From Pseudomonadota bacterium (GTDB lineage: Bacteria; Pseudomonadota; Gammaproteobacteria; Burkholderiales; Methylophilaceae), in assembly GCA_027621535.1 (NCBI GenBank), contig JAQCBB010000002.1, forward strand, positions 1 through 63,792: 63,792 nt of DNA, read 5' to 3'. Of the stretch, positions 45,646 through 54,504 are shown piece by piece (the first letter of the stretch is position 1; every line of letters begins with the position of its first letter). The notes under the pieces were generated by a model, which had not been told where the DNA came from, made no database searches, and saw only the letters and a list, made by a program, of their open reading frames with translations. Made by a program: the position numbers and the translations under genes.

Positions 45646-47015
45646 AATTTAGATGGCATCTTTTTTTTATTTTCAGCCTGCTTTTCTTTTTTCATGCAAG
45701 AGCTGAAGATAAGGATTTATTTGAACTTTATTTAGAAGCTTTACAAAATGATCCTGTATTGTCTTCGGAGCGATATCAGAATGAGGCCGTCAAAGAACTA
45801 ATCAATCAGGGCCGTTCACTTTTTTTACCATCCATTTCTGCATTAGCCAATTTTGATGATCGCAATCAGGCCCGAAAATTCTTAAATACTGATTCATCTT
45901 TAAACACTAGCAGCAGTCTTTTTACACGAGGAAACAAAGCCGATTACGATGCCTATGGGTATAGCGTAGTGATAAGACAACCATTATTTAATTACTCAGC
46001 TTATTCAATTTATAAACAAATATTAGCGCAAACGAGCTTATCTGATAAAAAATTTCATTTGGTGCAACAAGATTTAATGATGAGGATCTCAGAGTTATAT
46101 TTTGGTGCGTTGCTGGCGAAAGATAAAGTCGAACTTATTCAAAGTCAGAGATTGGCTATTCAAGAGCAATTAAAAGAAGCGGAAACAAAATTTAATGCTG
46201 GACTCATATCAATAACCGATATTAACGAGGCAAAAACGAAAAATGATCTAATGGAAGTGGATCTTTTGAATGCGGTTAAAGATTTAAAAATTAAAAAAAG
46301 AGAAATTCAGTCCATCACGGGAAATTTACCAGGAAGGCTTAAGCCACTGATGAGTTCTATTGCCTTTGAAAAAATGGATAATTTAGCCGAAGAGTGGATT
46401 GATATTGCCCTACAAAATAGCACAGCCATTTTAATTAAAGAGGATGAGGTGGAAATTGCAAAAAAAGAAATTGATGTGAGAAAGGGGGAGCATTACCCGA
46501 CAATTGATGCACTGGCATCGAGACGAAGAACTTGGGATAAAGGTGGCTATGCTTTTGGATTAAGAAACTATTCAGATACTATTGGAGTGGAAGTGAATAT
46601 TCCTATTTTTTCGGGGGGGTTGACTAGCTCAAAAGTGAGAGAGGCTCAACTTTTAAAAGATAAAACTGTTCAAGAGTCAGAAGCGATTAGACGCCAAGTT
46701 GAACTTCAAGTAAGAGAAGCATATTTAAACCTTCAAACAAATTTATCTGAAATAGAGGCTTATCAGCAAGCTTTAAAATCATCCGAGCTTCAATTAAAAT
46801 CAACAGAGATTGGATTTCGAGAGGGTTTACGAAATAGTGTTGAGGTCCTTAATGCTCAACAAATGCTATTTTCTGCCAAATATGATTTATTAGCGTCTCG
46901 ATATAATTATTTAAGAAATCTGTTAAACTTAAAACACACTGTGGGAACACTTTCTATTCAGGATATTGAAGAAATAAATAAATATTTAGTAATCAATCAA
47001 AACAATGAAAGCTGA
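45618..47015 (+). CDS. tolC: TolC-type outer membrane efflux channel
   Basis: 465 residues with a signal peptide ending FFHARAED (about residue 30). Two repeated outer-membrane efflux domains follow, with long coiled-coil helices and a beta-barrel piece near 80-120. LYLEALQNDPVL opens the mature chain. FNAGLISITDINEAKTK (first repeat) and FREGLRNSVEVLNAQQ (second repeat) are the typical TolC hairpins. It serves tripartite export pumps whose inner components are not in this window. It overlaps genes at both ends. Confidence 0.92.
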   Translation: MGAKQIYILKFRWHLFFIFSLLFFFHARAEDKDLFELYLEALQNDPVLSSERYQNEAVKELINQGRSLFLPSISALANFDDRNQARKFLNTDSSLNTSSSLFTRGNKADYDAYGYSVVIRQPLFNYSAYSIYKQILAQTSLSDKKFHLVQQDLMMRISELYFGALLAKDKVELIQSQRLAIQEQLKEAETKFNAGLISITDINEAKTKNDLMEVDLLNAVKDLKIKKREIQSITGNLPGRLKPLMSSIAFEKMDNLAEEWIDIALQNSTAILIKEDEVEIAKKEIDVRKGEHYPTIDALASRRRTWDKGGYAFGLRNYSDTIGVEVNIPIFSGGLTSSKVREAQLLKDKTVQESEAIRRQVELQVREAYLNLQTNLSEIEAYQQALKSSELQLKSTEIGFREGLRNSVEVLNAQQMLFSAKYDLLASRYNYLRNLLNLKHTVGTLSIQDIEEINKYLVINQNNES

Positions 47016-47559
47016 AATTCAAAGAAGCCAACTCGTTATCATTGACATGCAAGACAAACTTGCAGGAGCAATGCCAAAAGAGGTGGTCAATAAAATGATT
47101 CAACGCTGCGAGTTGATTGCTTCGTTAGCTAAAATTGAAGAGATTCCAGTTTTGGTTACAGAACAATATCCAAAAGGGTTAGGTAAAACATTATCGAGCA
47201 TGATCCCTTTTCTTACTCACGCAACTTTTATTGAAAAAACATCCTTTTCATGTACAGATGATCCTAAATTTAATTCGAAATTAATTGAAACCCGTGATCA
47301 AGTAATTTTGGCGGGGATGGAATCACATATCTGTATTCTGCAAACCGCCTTAGATTTAATTCAAAAGGGTAAAAAGGTATACATTTTAGAAGACGCCATT
47401 TCTTCTCGAAATATTTTAAATAAACAGAATGCGATTTTCAGGATGCGTGATGCAGGGTGTATATTGACAAATGTCGAGTCCATTATATTTGAGTGGCTCA
47501 AAAATTCTGAGAATCAAAGCTTCAAAACCATTGCTCCTTTAATCAAAAATATTTGCTAA
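47005..47559 (+). CDS. Isochorismatase-like cysteine hydrolase
   Basis: 184 residues with the family triad pattern. D is in LVIIDMQDKLAG (about residue 15), a lysine is in FIEKTSFSC, and the nucleophile cysteine is in LAGMESHICILQTALDL (about residue 103). It resembles YcaC-like hydrolases. The substrate is unknown. Its start overlaps tolC by 11 bp, and its 3' end overlaps convergent waaA by 17 bp. Confidence 0.85.
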   Translation: MKAEIQRSQLVIIDMQDKLAGAMPKEVVNKMIQRCELIASLAKIEEIPVLVTEQYPKGLGKTLSSMIPFLTHATFIEKTSFSCTDDPKFNSKLIETRDQVILAGMESHICILQTALDLIQKGKKVYILEDAISSRNILNKQNAIFRMRDAGCILTNVESIIFEWLKNSENQSFKTIAPLIKNIC

Positions 47560-48796
47560 TTAATTTTATTAGCTTATCTTCATCCTGCTGATTTTCTTTT
47601 AAAAAAGCCTTTATATTTTTTTTAAATTCAGCGGTGTTTTTTTCTTTAAAGAATTTTTTAATGGTCTCACCGATTTGTTCAGGTCTAATCTGAAGAAATA
47701 CTTTACCTTTTAGACCATGGTTAATAATTGATTTAAAGTTAAAAGTTGATGGACCAATAACGACAGGTTTTTTGAGCAAAATACTTTCAATTGGACTATG
47801 AGAACCGTAATCTTTAAAGCTCCCGCCGATGAATATTAGATCGCTAAGACTAATATATTTATAAACTTCACCCATGGTATCTCCAATAACAACTGATGTT
47901 GAAGGCATTCTTTTTAAGTTAGAACTCATTTCATTAAAAGAGTAATCCTTTTTTTGAATAAGATTTTTTACTTCCTGGAAGCGCTGAGGATGTCGTGGAA
48001 CTATTAATAATGCATACTCTTTATTCTTTAGAAAATTTTTCATTGCATCTAAAAAAAGATCTTCCTCACCATCCCTTGAGCTAATCAAAGAGATAACTTT
48101 TTTATTTCTTAAACCGAGTTGAGTGAGTAATTGGTTCTTTTCTAACTTTGAAAGCGTCGGAACCAGTTGGTTAAATTTTAAATTTTTATAAACCAATATT
48201 TCTTTGTTGGTGAGTTGATTAAAGTTTTGTTTATCTTCTTCAGATTGGGCAACAATTAAATTAAATCTACTTAATACTTCTTGTGAAAAAGATTTAAATC
48301 GGAGATATTTACCCAGTGATTTATTAGATAATCGAGCGTTTATTAAAAGTGCTGGAATATTTCTTTTATTCAATGCATGTAACATTCCAGGCCAAATTTC
48401 AGTTTCCAAAAAGAAAGCTACTTTAGGAGAAAAGAAGTTTAAAAAGCACTGATTAAAAAACCAACTATCCAAGCATAAATATGCGCGATGAATCCGATTC
48501 GAATTCATAAGTTTGACATCTCTTCCAGTGGGAGTTGTATGAGTAATTAAAAAATCATAATTATTATACAAGGGGACAATTTTTTTCAGTAAGCTGTCAA
48601 TGGCTTTTGTCTCACCCACCGAGACACAGTGAAACCAAATTATTTTTTTATGTTTAATTCTTTTTAATTGATAAATACCAAAACGCTCAAAAAGAAATTT
48701 AAAGTAATCGGGTTGCTTTAAGCCCCTGAAGGAAAACTTGATGGGTGCCAGGATAATAAGAGCATGAATAATGATTTGATAAATTAAAAATTTCAT
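47543..48796 (-). CDS. waaA: 3-deoxy-D-manno-octulosonic acid (Kdo) transferase WaaA
   Basis: Adds Kdo to lipid IVA at the inner membrane. The protein has 417 residues. An N-terminal membrane anchor is followed by the FHCVSVGETKAIDSLL motif with the catalytic glutamate (about residue 63). The FLETEIWPGML segment and GT-B C-terminal motif GGSFKDYGSHSPIESILLKKPVV (about 320-342) are also visible. It indicates an LPS-bearing outer membrane. Confidence 0.95.
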   Translation of the reverse strand: MKFLIYQIIIHALIILAPIKFSFRGLKQPDYFKFLFERFGIYQLKRIKHKKIIWFHCVSVGETKAIDSLLKKIVPLYNNYDFLITHTTPTGRDVKLMNSNRIHRAYLCLDSWFFNQCFLNFFSPKVAFFLETEIWPGMLHALNKRNIPALLINARLSNKSLGKYLRFKSFSQEVLSRFNLIVAQSEEDKQNFNQLTNKEILVYKNLKFNQLVPTLSKLEKNQLLTQLGLRNKKVISLISSRDGEEDLFLDAMKNFLKNKEYALLIVPRHPQRFQEVKNLIQKKDYSFNEMSSNLKRMPSTSVVIGDTMGEVYKYISLSDLIFIGGSFKDYGSHSPIESILLKKPVVIGPSTFNFKSIINHGLKGKVFLQIRPEQIGETIKKFFKEKNTAEFKKNIKAFLKENQQDEDKLIKLISKYF

Positions 48797-48895
48797 ATAT
48801 TTTCTATTTTACCTTTAATTTTTTTTTTTGATTCTGAAGTGTTTGATTTATATGAAAATTATCGAAAATGCACTAATATTGACCAAAATAAAGTG

Positions 48896-48923
48896 TTGAC
48901 CAAACACAAGTAGCTGATAAAAT
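48896..48923 (+). promoter_or_regulatory. Predicted sigma-70 promoter of nrdJ genes
   Basis: TTGACC (48896-48901) and TAAAAT (48918-48923) are 16 bp apart. A second TTGACCAAA copy occurs upstream at about 48879-48887. GTGTT-N5-AACAC (48893-48907) forms a small inverted repeat over the -35 element, a possible regulator site. Confidence 0.55.
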
Positions 48924-48932
48924 CTTAAACAT

Positions 48933-48954
48933 AAACCACAACTTCTTGTGGTTT
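48933..48954 (+). promoter_or_regulatory. Perfect 9-bp hairpin in the nrdJ 5' leader
   Basis: AAACCACAA, loop CTTC, TTGTGGTTT, followed by a T/A-rich run. It begins about 10 bp after the predicted promoter, so it would sit at the very 5' end of a roughly 95 nt leader. It could stabilise the mRNA, or act as an attenuator or protein-binding site. Confidence 0.55.
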
Positions 48955-49025
48955 TAATTATTTTAAAGAATTGCTACAATTTGTAATATTAAATTCGATA
49001 AAACTATAAATTTCGGGGGAAATTC

Positions 49026-51185
49026 ATGCTAGAGGCTGTTCATTCAAAAAATTCCGATCAAGAGGATGCAAAATCTAAAATAGAAATGCAATCTGTTTCA
49101 ATTGATATTTGGGATAAAAAATATCGATTGAAATCAAAAGATGGTCATTTTCTGGATCAAACAATTGAAGATACCTATGAGCGTGTAGCCGAAGCCCTAG
49201 CTGATGTTGAACCTAAAGATAAAAAAGCTTGGAAAGAAAAGTTTTCTTGGGCACTCAAACATGGGGCAATACCTGCTGGAAGAATTACATCGAATGCCGG
49301 TGCTAAAGAGCATAAACCAGCAACCAGTACGATAAATTGCACCGTCTCCGGAGCAGTTCAGGACAGCATGACAGATATTTTGGATAAGGTTCATGAAGCT
49401 GGACTTACGCTGAAGGCGGGATGTGGAATCGGATACGAATTTTCAACATTACGCCCAAAAGGAGCATTTGTTGCAGGTGCGGGCGCATATACAAGTGGTC
49501 CTCTGTCGTTTATGGACATCTATGACCGTATGTGTTTCACGGTTTCAAGTGCTGGAGGAAGGCGCGGCGCTCAAATGGCTACGTTTGATATTTCTCATCC
49601 TGACGTCACTGACTTTATTAAAGCAAAAAGAGAAGATGGCCGCCTCAGACAATTTAATTTGTCGTGTTTGATTACCAAAGAATTTATGGAAGCTGTAAAG
49701 TCTGACGATAACTGGAAGCTTGCATTTCCTGTGACTGAAAAAGAAGCCAAACAAGATAATTTAGATTTAAATGATCCTGAAAAAACGGTATGGAGAAACT
49801 GGCCGGTTAAAGATAAATACCTCATTAAAGAATCTGGTAAAGATGCTGGAAAGGTCGCCTGTAAAGTGTATTCAGTGATCAAAGCTAAGCGTCTCTGGGA
49901 TGTCATCATGTCCTCCACGTATGATTATGCAGAGCCGGGTTTTATTCTTATCGACCGTGTGAATGAGATGAATAATAATTGGTTTTGTGAAAACATTAGA
50001 GCAACCAACCCTTGCGGTGAACAGCCGCTTCCAGAATATGGCGCATGCCTCTTAGGTTCAATTAATTTGACAATGTTTGTAAAAAAATCCTTTACAGATG
50101 AAGCTTATTTTGACTGGGAAGAGTATAAAAAAGTTATTGGAATTTTTACTCGAATGCTTGATAACGTTGTTGAGATTAATGGATTGCCTCTGAGTAAGCA
50201 AAGGGAGGAGATTATTCGAAAAAGGCGTCATGGGATGGGGTATTTAGGGCTTGGTTCAACATTAACAATGATGAAGATTAAGTATGGAGATCCTGCATCA
50301 ATCAAATTTACCGATGAAGTCACTCGCGTGTTAGCTGAAGAGGGATGGAAAGTGGGCATCGAGCTTGCAAAAGAAAAGGGCTCTGCACCGATCATGAATG
50401 AGTTATTTGAAATTACAGAAGAAATATTACAAATGCGTCCTGAAATGAAGTCGGATGGGATCAAGGTGGGTGACAAAGTGGCTGGTAAAGTTCTTTTAGG
50501 AAAATACAGTAAATACATGCAACAGTTCCCTCAAGACTTGAGAGATCAGATTGCTGATAGCGGTGTTCGATTTAGTCATCACAGCTCAATCGCTCCCACA
50601 GGAACAATATCCTTATCTTTAGCCAACAACGCTAGTAACGGTATTGAACCTTCTTTTGCGCATCACTACAGTCGAAATGTGATCCGTGAAGGAAAAAAAT
50701 CCAAAGAAAAAGTCGATGTCTTTTCATACGAACTTTTAGCTTACAGAACATTAATTAATTCCAAGGCTATGCCTTTTTCAGATAAGGATGATGAAAAGTT
50801 ACCAGAATATTTTATCGATTCGTCAACCATTAAAACTAAAAATCATGTTGACATTCAAGCAGCTGCGCAAAAATGGATTGATAGCTCAATATCAAAAACA
50901 ATCAACGTACCAACAGATTATGATTTTGAAGAATTTAAAGAAATATACATGTACGCGTATGACAAAGGTTTGAAAGGATGTACAACTTTTAGATTTAATC
51001 CTGAAGCCTTTCAAGGTGTTTTAGTAACGGAGAAAGATCTTGAAAGCACAACTTATCAATTCACATTAGATGATGGCTCAACTGTGGAGTTAAAAGGTAA
51101 CGAAGAGGTTGAGTATGATGGCGAGACCCATTCAGCTGCGAATCTATATGATGCACTTAAAGAAGGATACTACGGAAAGTTCTAG
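49026..51185 (+). CDS. nrdJa: Adenosylcobalamin-dependent ribonucleotide reductase, large part (NrdJa)
   Basis: A class II ribonucleotide reductase catalytic chain of 719 residues. It has NCTVSGAVQDSM, the glycyl-barrel region KAGCGIGYEFSTLRPKGA, NPCGEQPLPEYGACLLGSINL near residue 327 (finger-loop cysteine region), and SSIAPTGTISL. It ends before the TSCPD and zinc-finger parts, which are in the next gene. A split NrdJa-NrdJb pair is known in Pseudomonas. It requires B12. The ribosome site GGGGGA precedes the ATG. Confidence 0.92.
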   Translation: MLEAVHSKNSDQEDAKSKIEMQSVSIDIWDKKYRLKSKDGHFLDQTIEDTYERVAEALADVEPKDKKAWKEKFSWALKHGAIPAGRITSNAGAKEHKPATSTINCTVSGAVQDSMTDILDKVHEAGLTLKAGCGIGYEFSTLRPKGAFVAGAGAYTSGPLSFMDIYDRMCFTVSSAGGRRGAQMATFDISHPDVTDFIKAKREDGRLRQFNLSCLITKEFMEAVKSDDNWKLAFPVTEKEAKQDNLDLNDPEKTVWRNWPVKDKYLIKESGKDAGKVACKVYSVIKAKRLWDVIMSSTYDYAEPGFILIDRVNEMNNNWFCENIRATNPCGEQPLPEYGACLLGSINLTMFVKKSFTDEAYFDWEEYKKVIGIFTRMLDNVVEINGLPLSKQREEIIRKRRHGMGYLGLGSTLTMMKIKYGDPASIKFTDEVTRVLAEEGWKVGIELAKEKGSAPIMNELFEITEEILQMRPEMKSDGIKVGDKVAGKVLLGKYSKYMQQFPQDLRDQIADSGVRFSHHSSIAPTGTISLSLANNASNGIEPSFAHHYSRNVIREGKKSKEKVDVFSYELLAYRTLINSKAMPFSDKDDEKLPEYFIDSSTIKTKNHVDIQAAAQKWIDSSISKTINVPTDYDFEEFKEIYMYAYDKGLKGCTTFRFNPEAFQGVLVTEKDLESTTYQFTLDDGSTVELKGNEEVEYDGETHSAANLYDALKEGYYGKF

Positions 51186-51194
51186 GAGAAAATT

Positions 51195-51860
51195 ATGGCA
51201 AAAAAAATTGAAAAGAAAATTGTTGGTTATTCTGTAGTAGACAAAAATATTAAAGAACAAGCTAAAGCGGAAGTGGTGCAAATTGGTGAACCTTTGGAGC
51301 GACCAGATAATATCAGAGGTACTACTTATAAAGTTAAAACTCCAGTGACTGAGCATGCCTTGTACATTACCATCAATGATGTAGTGATGAATGAGGGGAA
51401 GGATCAAGAATACTCTCGGCCTTTTGAAATTTTTATCAATTCAAAAAATATGGATCACTTTCAATGGATTGTTGGTTTGACGCGAGTTATGTCTGCAGTC
51501 TTTAGAAAAGGCGGAGACGTGACTTTTCTTCTTGAAGAGCTCCAAAGTGTTTTCGATCCGAATGGCGGCTATTATAAAAAAGGTGGGAAATACGTACCAA
51601 GCCTTGTAGCTGAAATTGGTGAAGTTTTAGAAAAACACTTAATTGACATTGGGATGCTCAAGTCTAAGGAATTAGATCAACACCAAAAAAAGTTAGTGGA
51701 AGAAAAGAAAAAAGAATACCTTGAAAAAAATCAGGATCAGCTCGATGATTCTGGCTTTCCAAAAGATAGCCAGCTATGTGGCAAGTGTCAAACAAAAGCA
51801 GCAATTTTGATGGACGGCTGTTTAACTTGCCTTAATTGTGGTGAAAGTAAGTGCGGATAA
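51195..51860 (+). CDS. nrdJb: Adenosylcobalamin-dependent ribonucleotide reductase, C-terminal part (NrdJb)
   Basis: 221 residues. A TSCPD-like domain (about 60-150) has ALYITINDVV, FEIFINSKNM, and an MSAVFRKGGDVTFLLEELQSV segment. A charged linker is followed by a cysteine-rich tail CGKCQTKAAILMDGCLTCLNC, which is the zinc/redox tail of long NrdJ enzymes. It follows nrdJa by 9 bp. The tail likely reduces the active site, with electrons from thioredoxin. Confidence 0.9.
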   Translation: MAKKIEKKIVGYSVVDKNIKEQAKAEVVQIGEPLERPDNIRGTTYKVKTPVTEHALYITINDVVMNEGKDQEYSRPFEIFINSKNMDHFQWIVGLTRVMSAVFRKGGDVTFLLEELQSVFDPNGGYYKKGGKYVPSLVAEIGEVLEKHLIDIGMLKSKELDQHQKKLVEEKKKEYLEKNQDQLDDSGFPKDSQLCGKCQTKAAILMDGCLTCLNCGESKCG

Positions 51861-51922
51861 TCTTGAACTAACTTTATCTAAAATTATCTGAACAGATTAA
51901 CAATTGTTTGAATGATTTTTTT

Positions 51923-52909
51923 ATGAAAAAGCTGGCCTTACTTTTATTATGGTTTCCTTTTGTTAGCTCGGCTGAAGGCTTATCTCAAGAGGTAACATTT
52001 AACTTAAATCGATCCATTGTTAAAGTTCATGCAGTAAATCAAGCTGGAAATCATGGCGTAGGTTCAGGCGTTGTCATAGCAAAAGATCACGTGGTCACCA
52101 ACTGTCACGTGATAGCAAATGCAAACGGTATTCATGTTACCAAGTATGGTACAAGCTATCCACCTGAAGAGCTGATCGCAGATTGGCATCATGATATTTG
52201 TATCTTAACTTTTAAGTATTTAGGTCTAGACCCCATACAACTCGGTTCATCGGATAACGTCGATTATGCAACCGATGTTGTAGCTAAAAGTTATGGCGGA
52301 AATGCAACTAGACCAGTGACTTCGGTAGGAAAAGTCCGAGATATATTTAATTTTAACGGAAAAAAAATCATTCAATCATCAACCTGGTTTTCACTGGGCG
52401 CAAGTGGTGGAGGCTTATTTGACAATAAGGGACATCTTCTGGGAATCACAACATTTAAAACACCGGGTCACGGAGCTTTATACTATTCAATTCCAGTGGA
52501 AGTTGTTAAAGATCTTTTGGAAAAAGGTCAAAGAGTTAATGTCACCACTCAAGCATCGGCACCATTTTGGGATGAGCCACCAGAACAACTCCCTTTTTTT
52601 ATGAGAATTGTAAAACCTTTGTTCGATGAAAACTGGATTGAATTGAATAAGCTCTCACAAGAGTGGGTGGCAAAAGAAAATGTGTTGGAGGCAAATTATT
52701 ATTTAGCCAAAAGCTTTTATCATATTAATCAGAAAGATGAAGCAAAAAAATTATTAATGAAAGTGATTGATCAAAAAAGCAAACACTCGATGGCACATCA
52801 ATTGCTGTCAAAGATCTACCAGGATGAGGGAAATCAGGTAGAATTCAAATATCATGCAGATTTGTATATGGAATTAGACAGTGAAATACAAGAATTTAAT
52901 AAAAATTAA
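51923..52909 (+). CDS. Secreted trypsin-like serine protease with C-terminal helical repeats
   Basis: A signal peptide (MKKLALLLLWFPFVSSAEG) is followed by an S1-fold domain. The triad is H62 (VVTNCHVIA), D91 (WHHDICIL), and S161 (LGASGGGL), numbered from ATG 51923. After about residue 220 the chain turns into TPR-like helices (LEANYYLAKSFYHINQKDEAKKLL). An ATG at 51908 is also possible but delays the signal peptide. It overlaps the following lipoprotein gene by 29 bp. The target is unknown. Confidence 0.82.
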   Translation: MKKLALLLLWFPFVSSAEGLSQEVTFNLNRSIVKVHAVNQAGNHGVGSGVVIAKDHVVTNCHVIANANGIHVTKYGTSYPPEELIADWHHDICILTFKYLGLDPIQLGSSDNVDYATDVVAKSYGGNATRPVTSVGKVRDIFNFNGKKIIQSSTWFSLGASGGGLFDNKGHLLGITTFKTPGHGALYYSIPVEVVKDLLEKGQRVNVTTQASAPFWDEPPEQLPFFMRIVKPLFDENWIELNKLSQEWVAKENVLEANYYLAKSFYHINQKDEAKKLLMKVIDQKSKHSMAHQLLSKIYQDEGNQVEFKYHADLYMELDSEIQEFNKN

Positions 52910-53267
52910 TGTATTACTGATTTTAATTTTTATTCAAGGCTGTTCTTACTTAGATACTGAAAAAATTGGACGAGTCCTGTCTACCGATTATTATGAATTA
53001 GATACAACTCCTAAAGATGCTGAGCGTTATCAATGTGATCAAAATAAACAATTCTTTTTAAAAGATATAAAATCCGATAATCAGAAAATTGATAAATGGA
53101 TTATTTTTAAAAATAAAGAATATCGTTTAATTCAAAGTGAACCCGGGGCTTATGAAAACGAATTAATCATATTAGTTGTTGATAATCTGACTGCTTATAT
53201 TAAGCCAAAAAAACCAGAACTTGAAGAATTTTCTTTTTCAAACTGCAACCGAGTTTCTTTAAAATAG
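52881..53267 (+). CDS. Hypothetical lipoprotein
   Basis: 128 residues with a signal and lipobox FIQGCSY (Cys about 21). The mature part is mostly beta-rich, with KWIIFKNKEYRLI and YENELIILVVDNLTAYI. No family is recognised. Its start is deep inside the 3' end of the protease gene (29 bp overlap), suggesting translational coupling and a joint envelope function. Confidence 0.65.
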   Translation: MKYKNLIKINVLLILIFIQGCSYLDTEKIGRVLSTDYYELDTTPKDAERYQCDQNKQFFLKDIKSDNQKIDKWIIFKNKEYRLIQSEPGAYENELIILVVDNLTAYIKPKKPELEEFSFSNCNRVSLK

Positions 53268-53335
53268 CACTCTTGATAAGAACCACAACATAGAGTAACT
53301 TAGTAGTAATTTTGTTATTTCGTGAAGGGTTAGTC

Positions 53336-53536
53336 GTGGATAATAAATACGGTCTAGGAAGCTCAAAGGTTGCAAATGAGATTAATAAAAAACACAAAGA
53401 TAAGGCTTGTAAATTTTGTGATCATAAACAGCTAAGGTTTTGTCCAACTATGGAAGACCATCAATGTGAAAAATGTAGTCGATGGCAAAATGATTTGCCT
53501 GATAATTATGCTACAGGACGAAGCTCAGATTATTAA
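53336..53536 (+). CDS. Small cysteine-rich (zinc-ribbon-like) protein
   Basis: 66 residues from the GTG at 53336 (VDNKYGLGSSKV), with an AAGGG ribosome site about 7 bp before it. Four to five cysteines form CKFC ... C ... CEKC, a likely metal site. The tail ends WQNDLPDNYATGRSSDY. The frame extends further upstream to a TTG at 53312, but that start lacks a ribosome site. Family and function are unknown. Confidence 0.6.
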   Translation: MDNKYGLGSSKVANEINKKHKDKACKFCDHKQLRFCPTMEDHQCEKCSRWQNDLPDNYATGRSSDY

Positions 53537-53544
53537 GGAAATGT

Positions 53545-54282
53545 ATGTTAATTAAATCAGATTTTATCGACCTTAAAACACCGACTGGTGAAATGAGAAC
53601 TTATATTCATCAACCAGTTACAAACGGAAAATATCCAACCATTCTTTTTTATTCAGAAATTTTTCAACAGACGGGACCAATATTACGTTCAGCCCAAATT
53701 GTTGCCAGTCATGGTTATAACGTTCTTGTCCCAGAAGTGTTTCATGAACTCAACTCAATTGGCACTGTGCTGGGCTATGATGATGCGGGTCGAGAAAAAG
53801 GAAATGCAGATAAATCTGCTAAAGATGTTCAATCTTATGATACCGATAACCAAGTGATAATCGATTGGGCAAAACAACAAAGTTGGCACAATGGAAATTT
53901 TGGCGCCATGGGTTATTGCATAGGAGGACATTTAGCCTTCCGTGCAGCGCTAAATCCAAATATTAAAGCGACGGCGTGTTTTTATGCGACCGACTTACAT
54001 ACTCAAATTATCCCCAATCAACCGGGCCAGCACAGTATGGATAGACTCGCGGATATCAAAGGCGAGCTCTTAATGATTTGGGGTAAACAAGATAACCATG
54101 TCCCGCCAGAAGCACTATCAGAAATTCGTCAAAAACTATTAGCGACAGAGATAAAATTTGAGTGGCATGAGTTTAATGCCCAACATGCATTCATGAGGGA
54201 TGAGGGCGATCGATATGACGCTGAATTAGCTGCTTTATGTTACCAAATGACGTATCGATTTTTTTCTCGAAATTTTAGATAG
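53545..54282 (+). CDS. Dienelactone hydrolase family protein
   Basis: 245-residue alpha/beta hydrolase. The nucleophile cysteine is in GAMGYCIGGHLAF (about residue 126), aspartate in WGKQDNHVPPEAL, and histidine in NAQHAFMRDEG. These make a Cys-Asp-His triad typical of dienelactone hydrolases. It lies 8 bp after the cysteine-rich gene and 18 bp before thiS. No aromatic-degradation gene is nearby, so a housekeeping esterase role is as likely. Confidence 0.88.
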   Translation: MLIKSDFIDLKTPTGEMRTYIHQPVTNGKYPTILFYSEIFQQTGPILRSAQIVASHGYNVLVPEVFHELNSIGTVLGYDDAGREKGNADKSAKDVQSYDTDNQVIIDWAKQQSWHNGNFGAMGYCIGGHLAFRAALNPNIKATACFYATDLHTQIIPNQPGQHSMDRLADIKGELLMIWGKQDNHVPPEALSEIRQKLLATEIKFEWHEFNAQHAFMRDEGDRYDAELAALCYQMTYRFFSRNFR

Positions 54283-54300
54283 GTTTTTAAGAATATTAAT

Positions 54301-54504
54301 ATGAATATTTTTATAAATGGTGAAATAAAATCATATGATCAAAATAATTTAACGGTTTTTGATTTGATTGTGGACGCAGGCATTGAAAATAAAAAATATG
54401 CGATTGAGTGTAATGGTCATATTATTCCAAAGAGTAAGATTAAAGAGACATATGTAAAAGATGGAGATAAATTTGAAATTGTGGGAGCAGTAGGCGGTGG
54501 CTAA
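54301..54504 (+). CDS. thiS: Sulfur carrier protein ThiS
   Basis: A 67-residue ubiquitin-like sulfur carrier for thiazole synthesis. It starts [12 protein letters not shown] and ends with GAVGGG, carrying the conserved C-terminal Gly-Gly that is thiocarboxylated. The thiG start overlaps its last codons (GTG at 54497). Confidence 0.93.
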   Translation: MNIFINGEIKSYDQNNLTVFDLIVDAGIENKKYAIECNGHIIPKSKIKETYVKDGDKFEIVGAVGGG

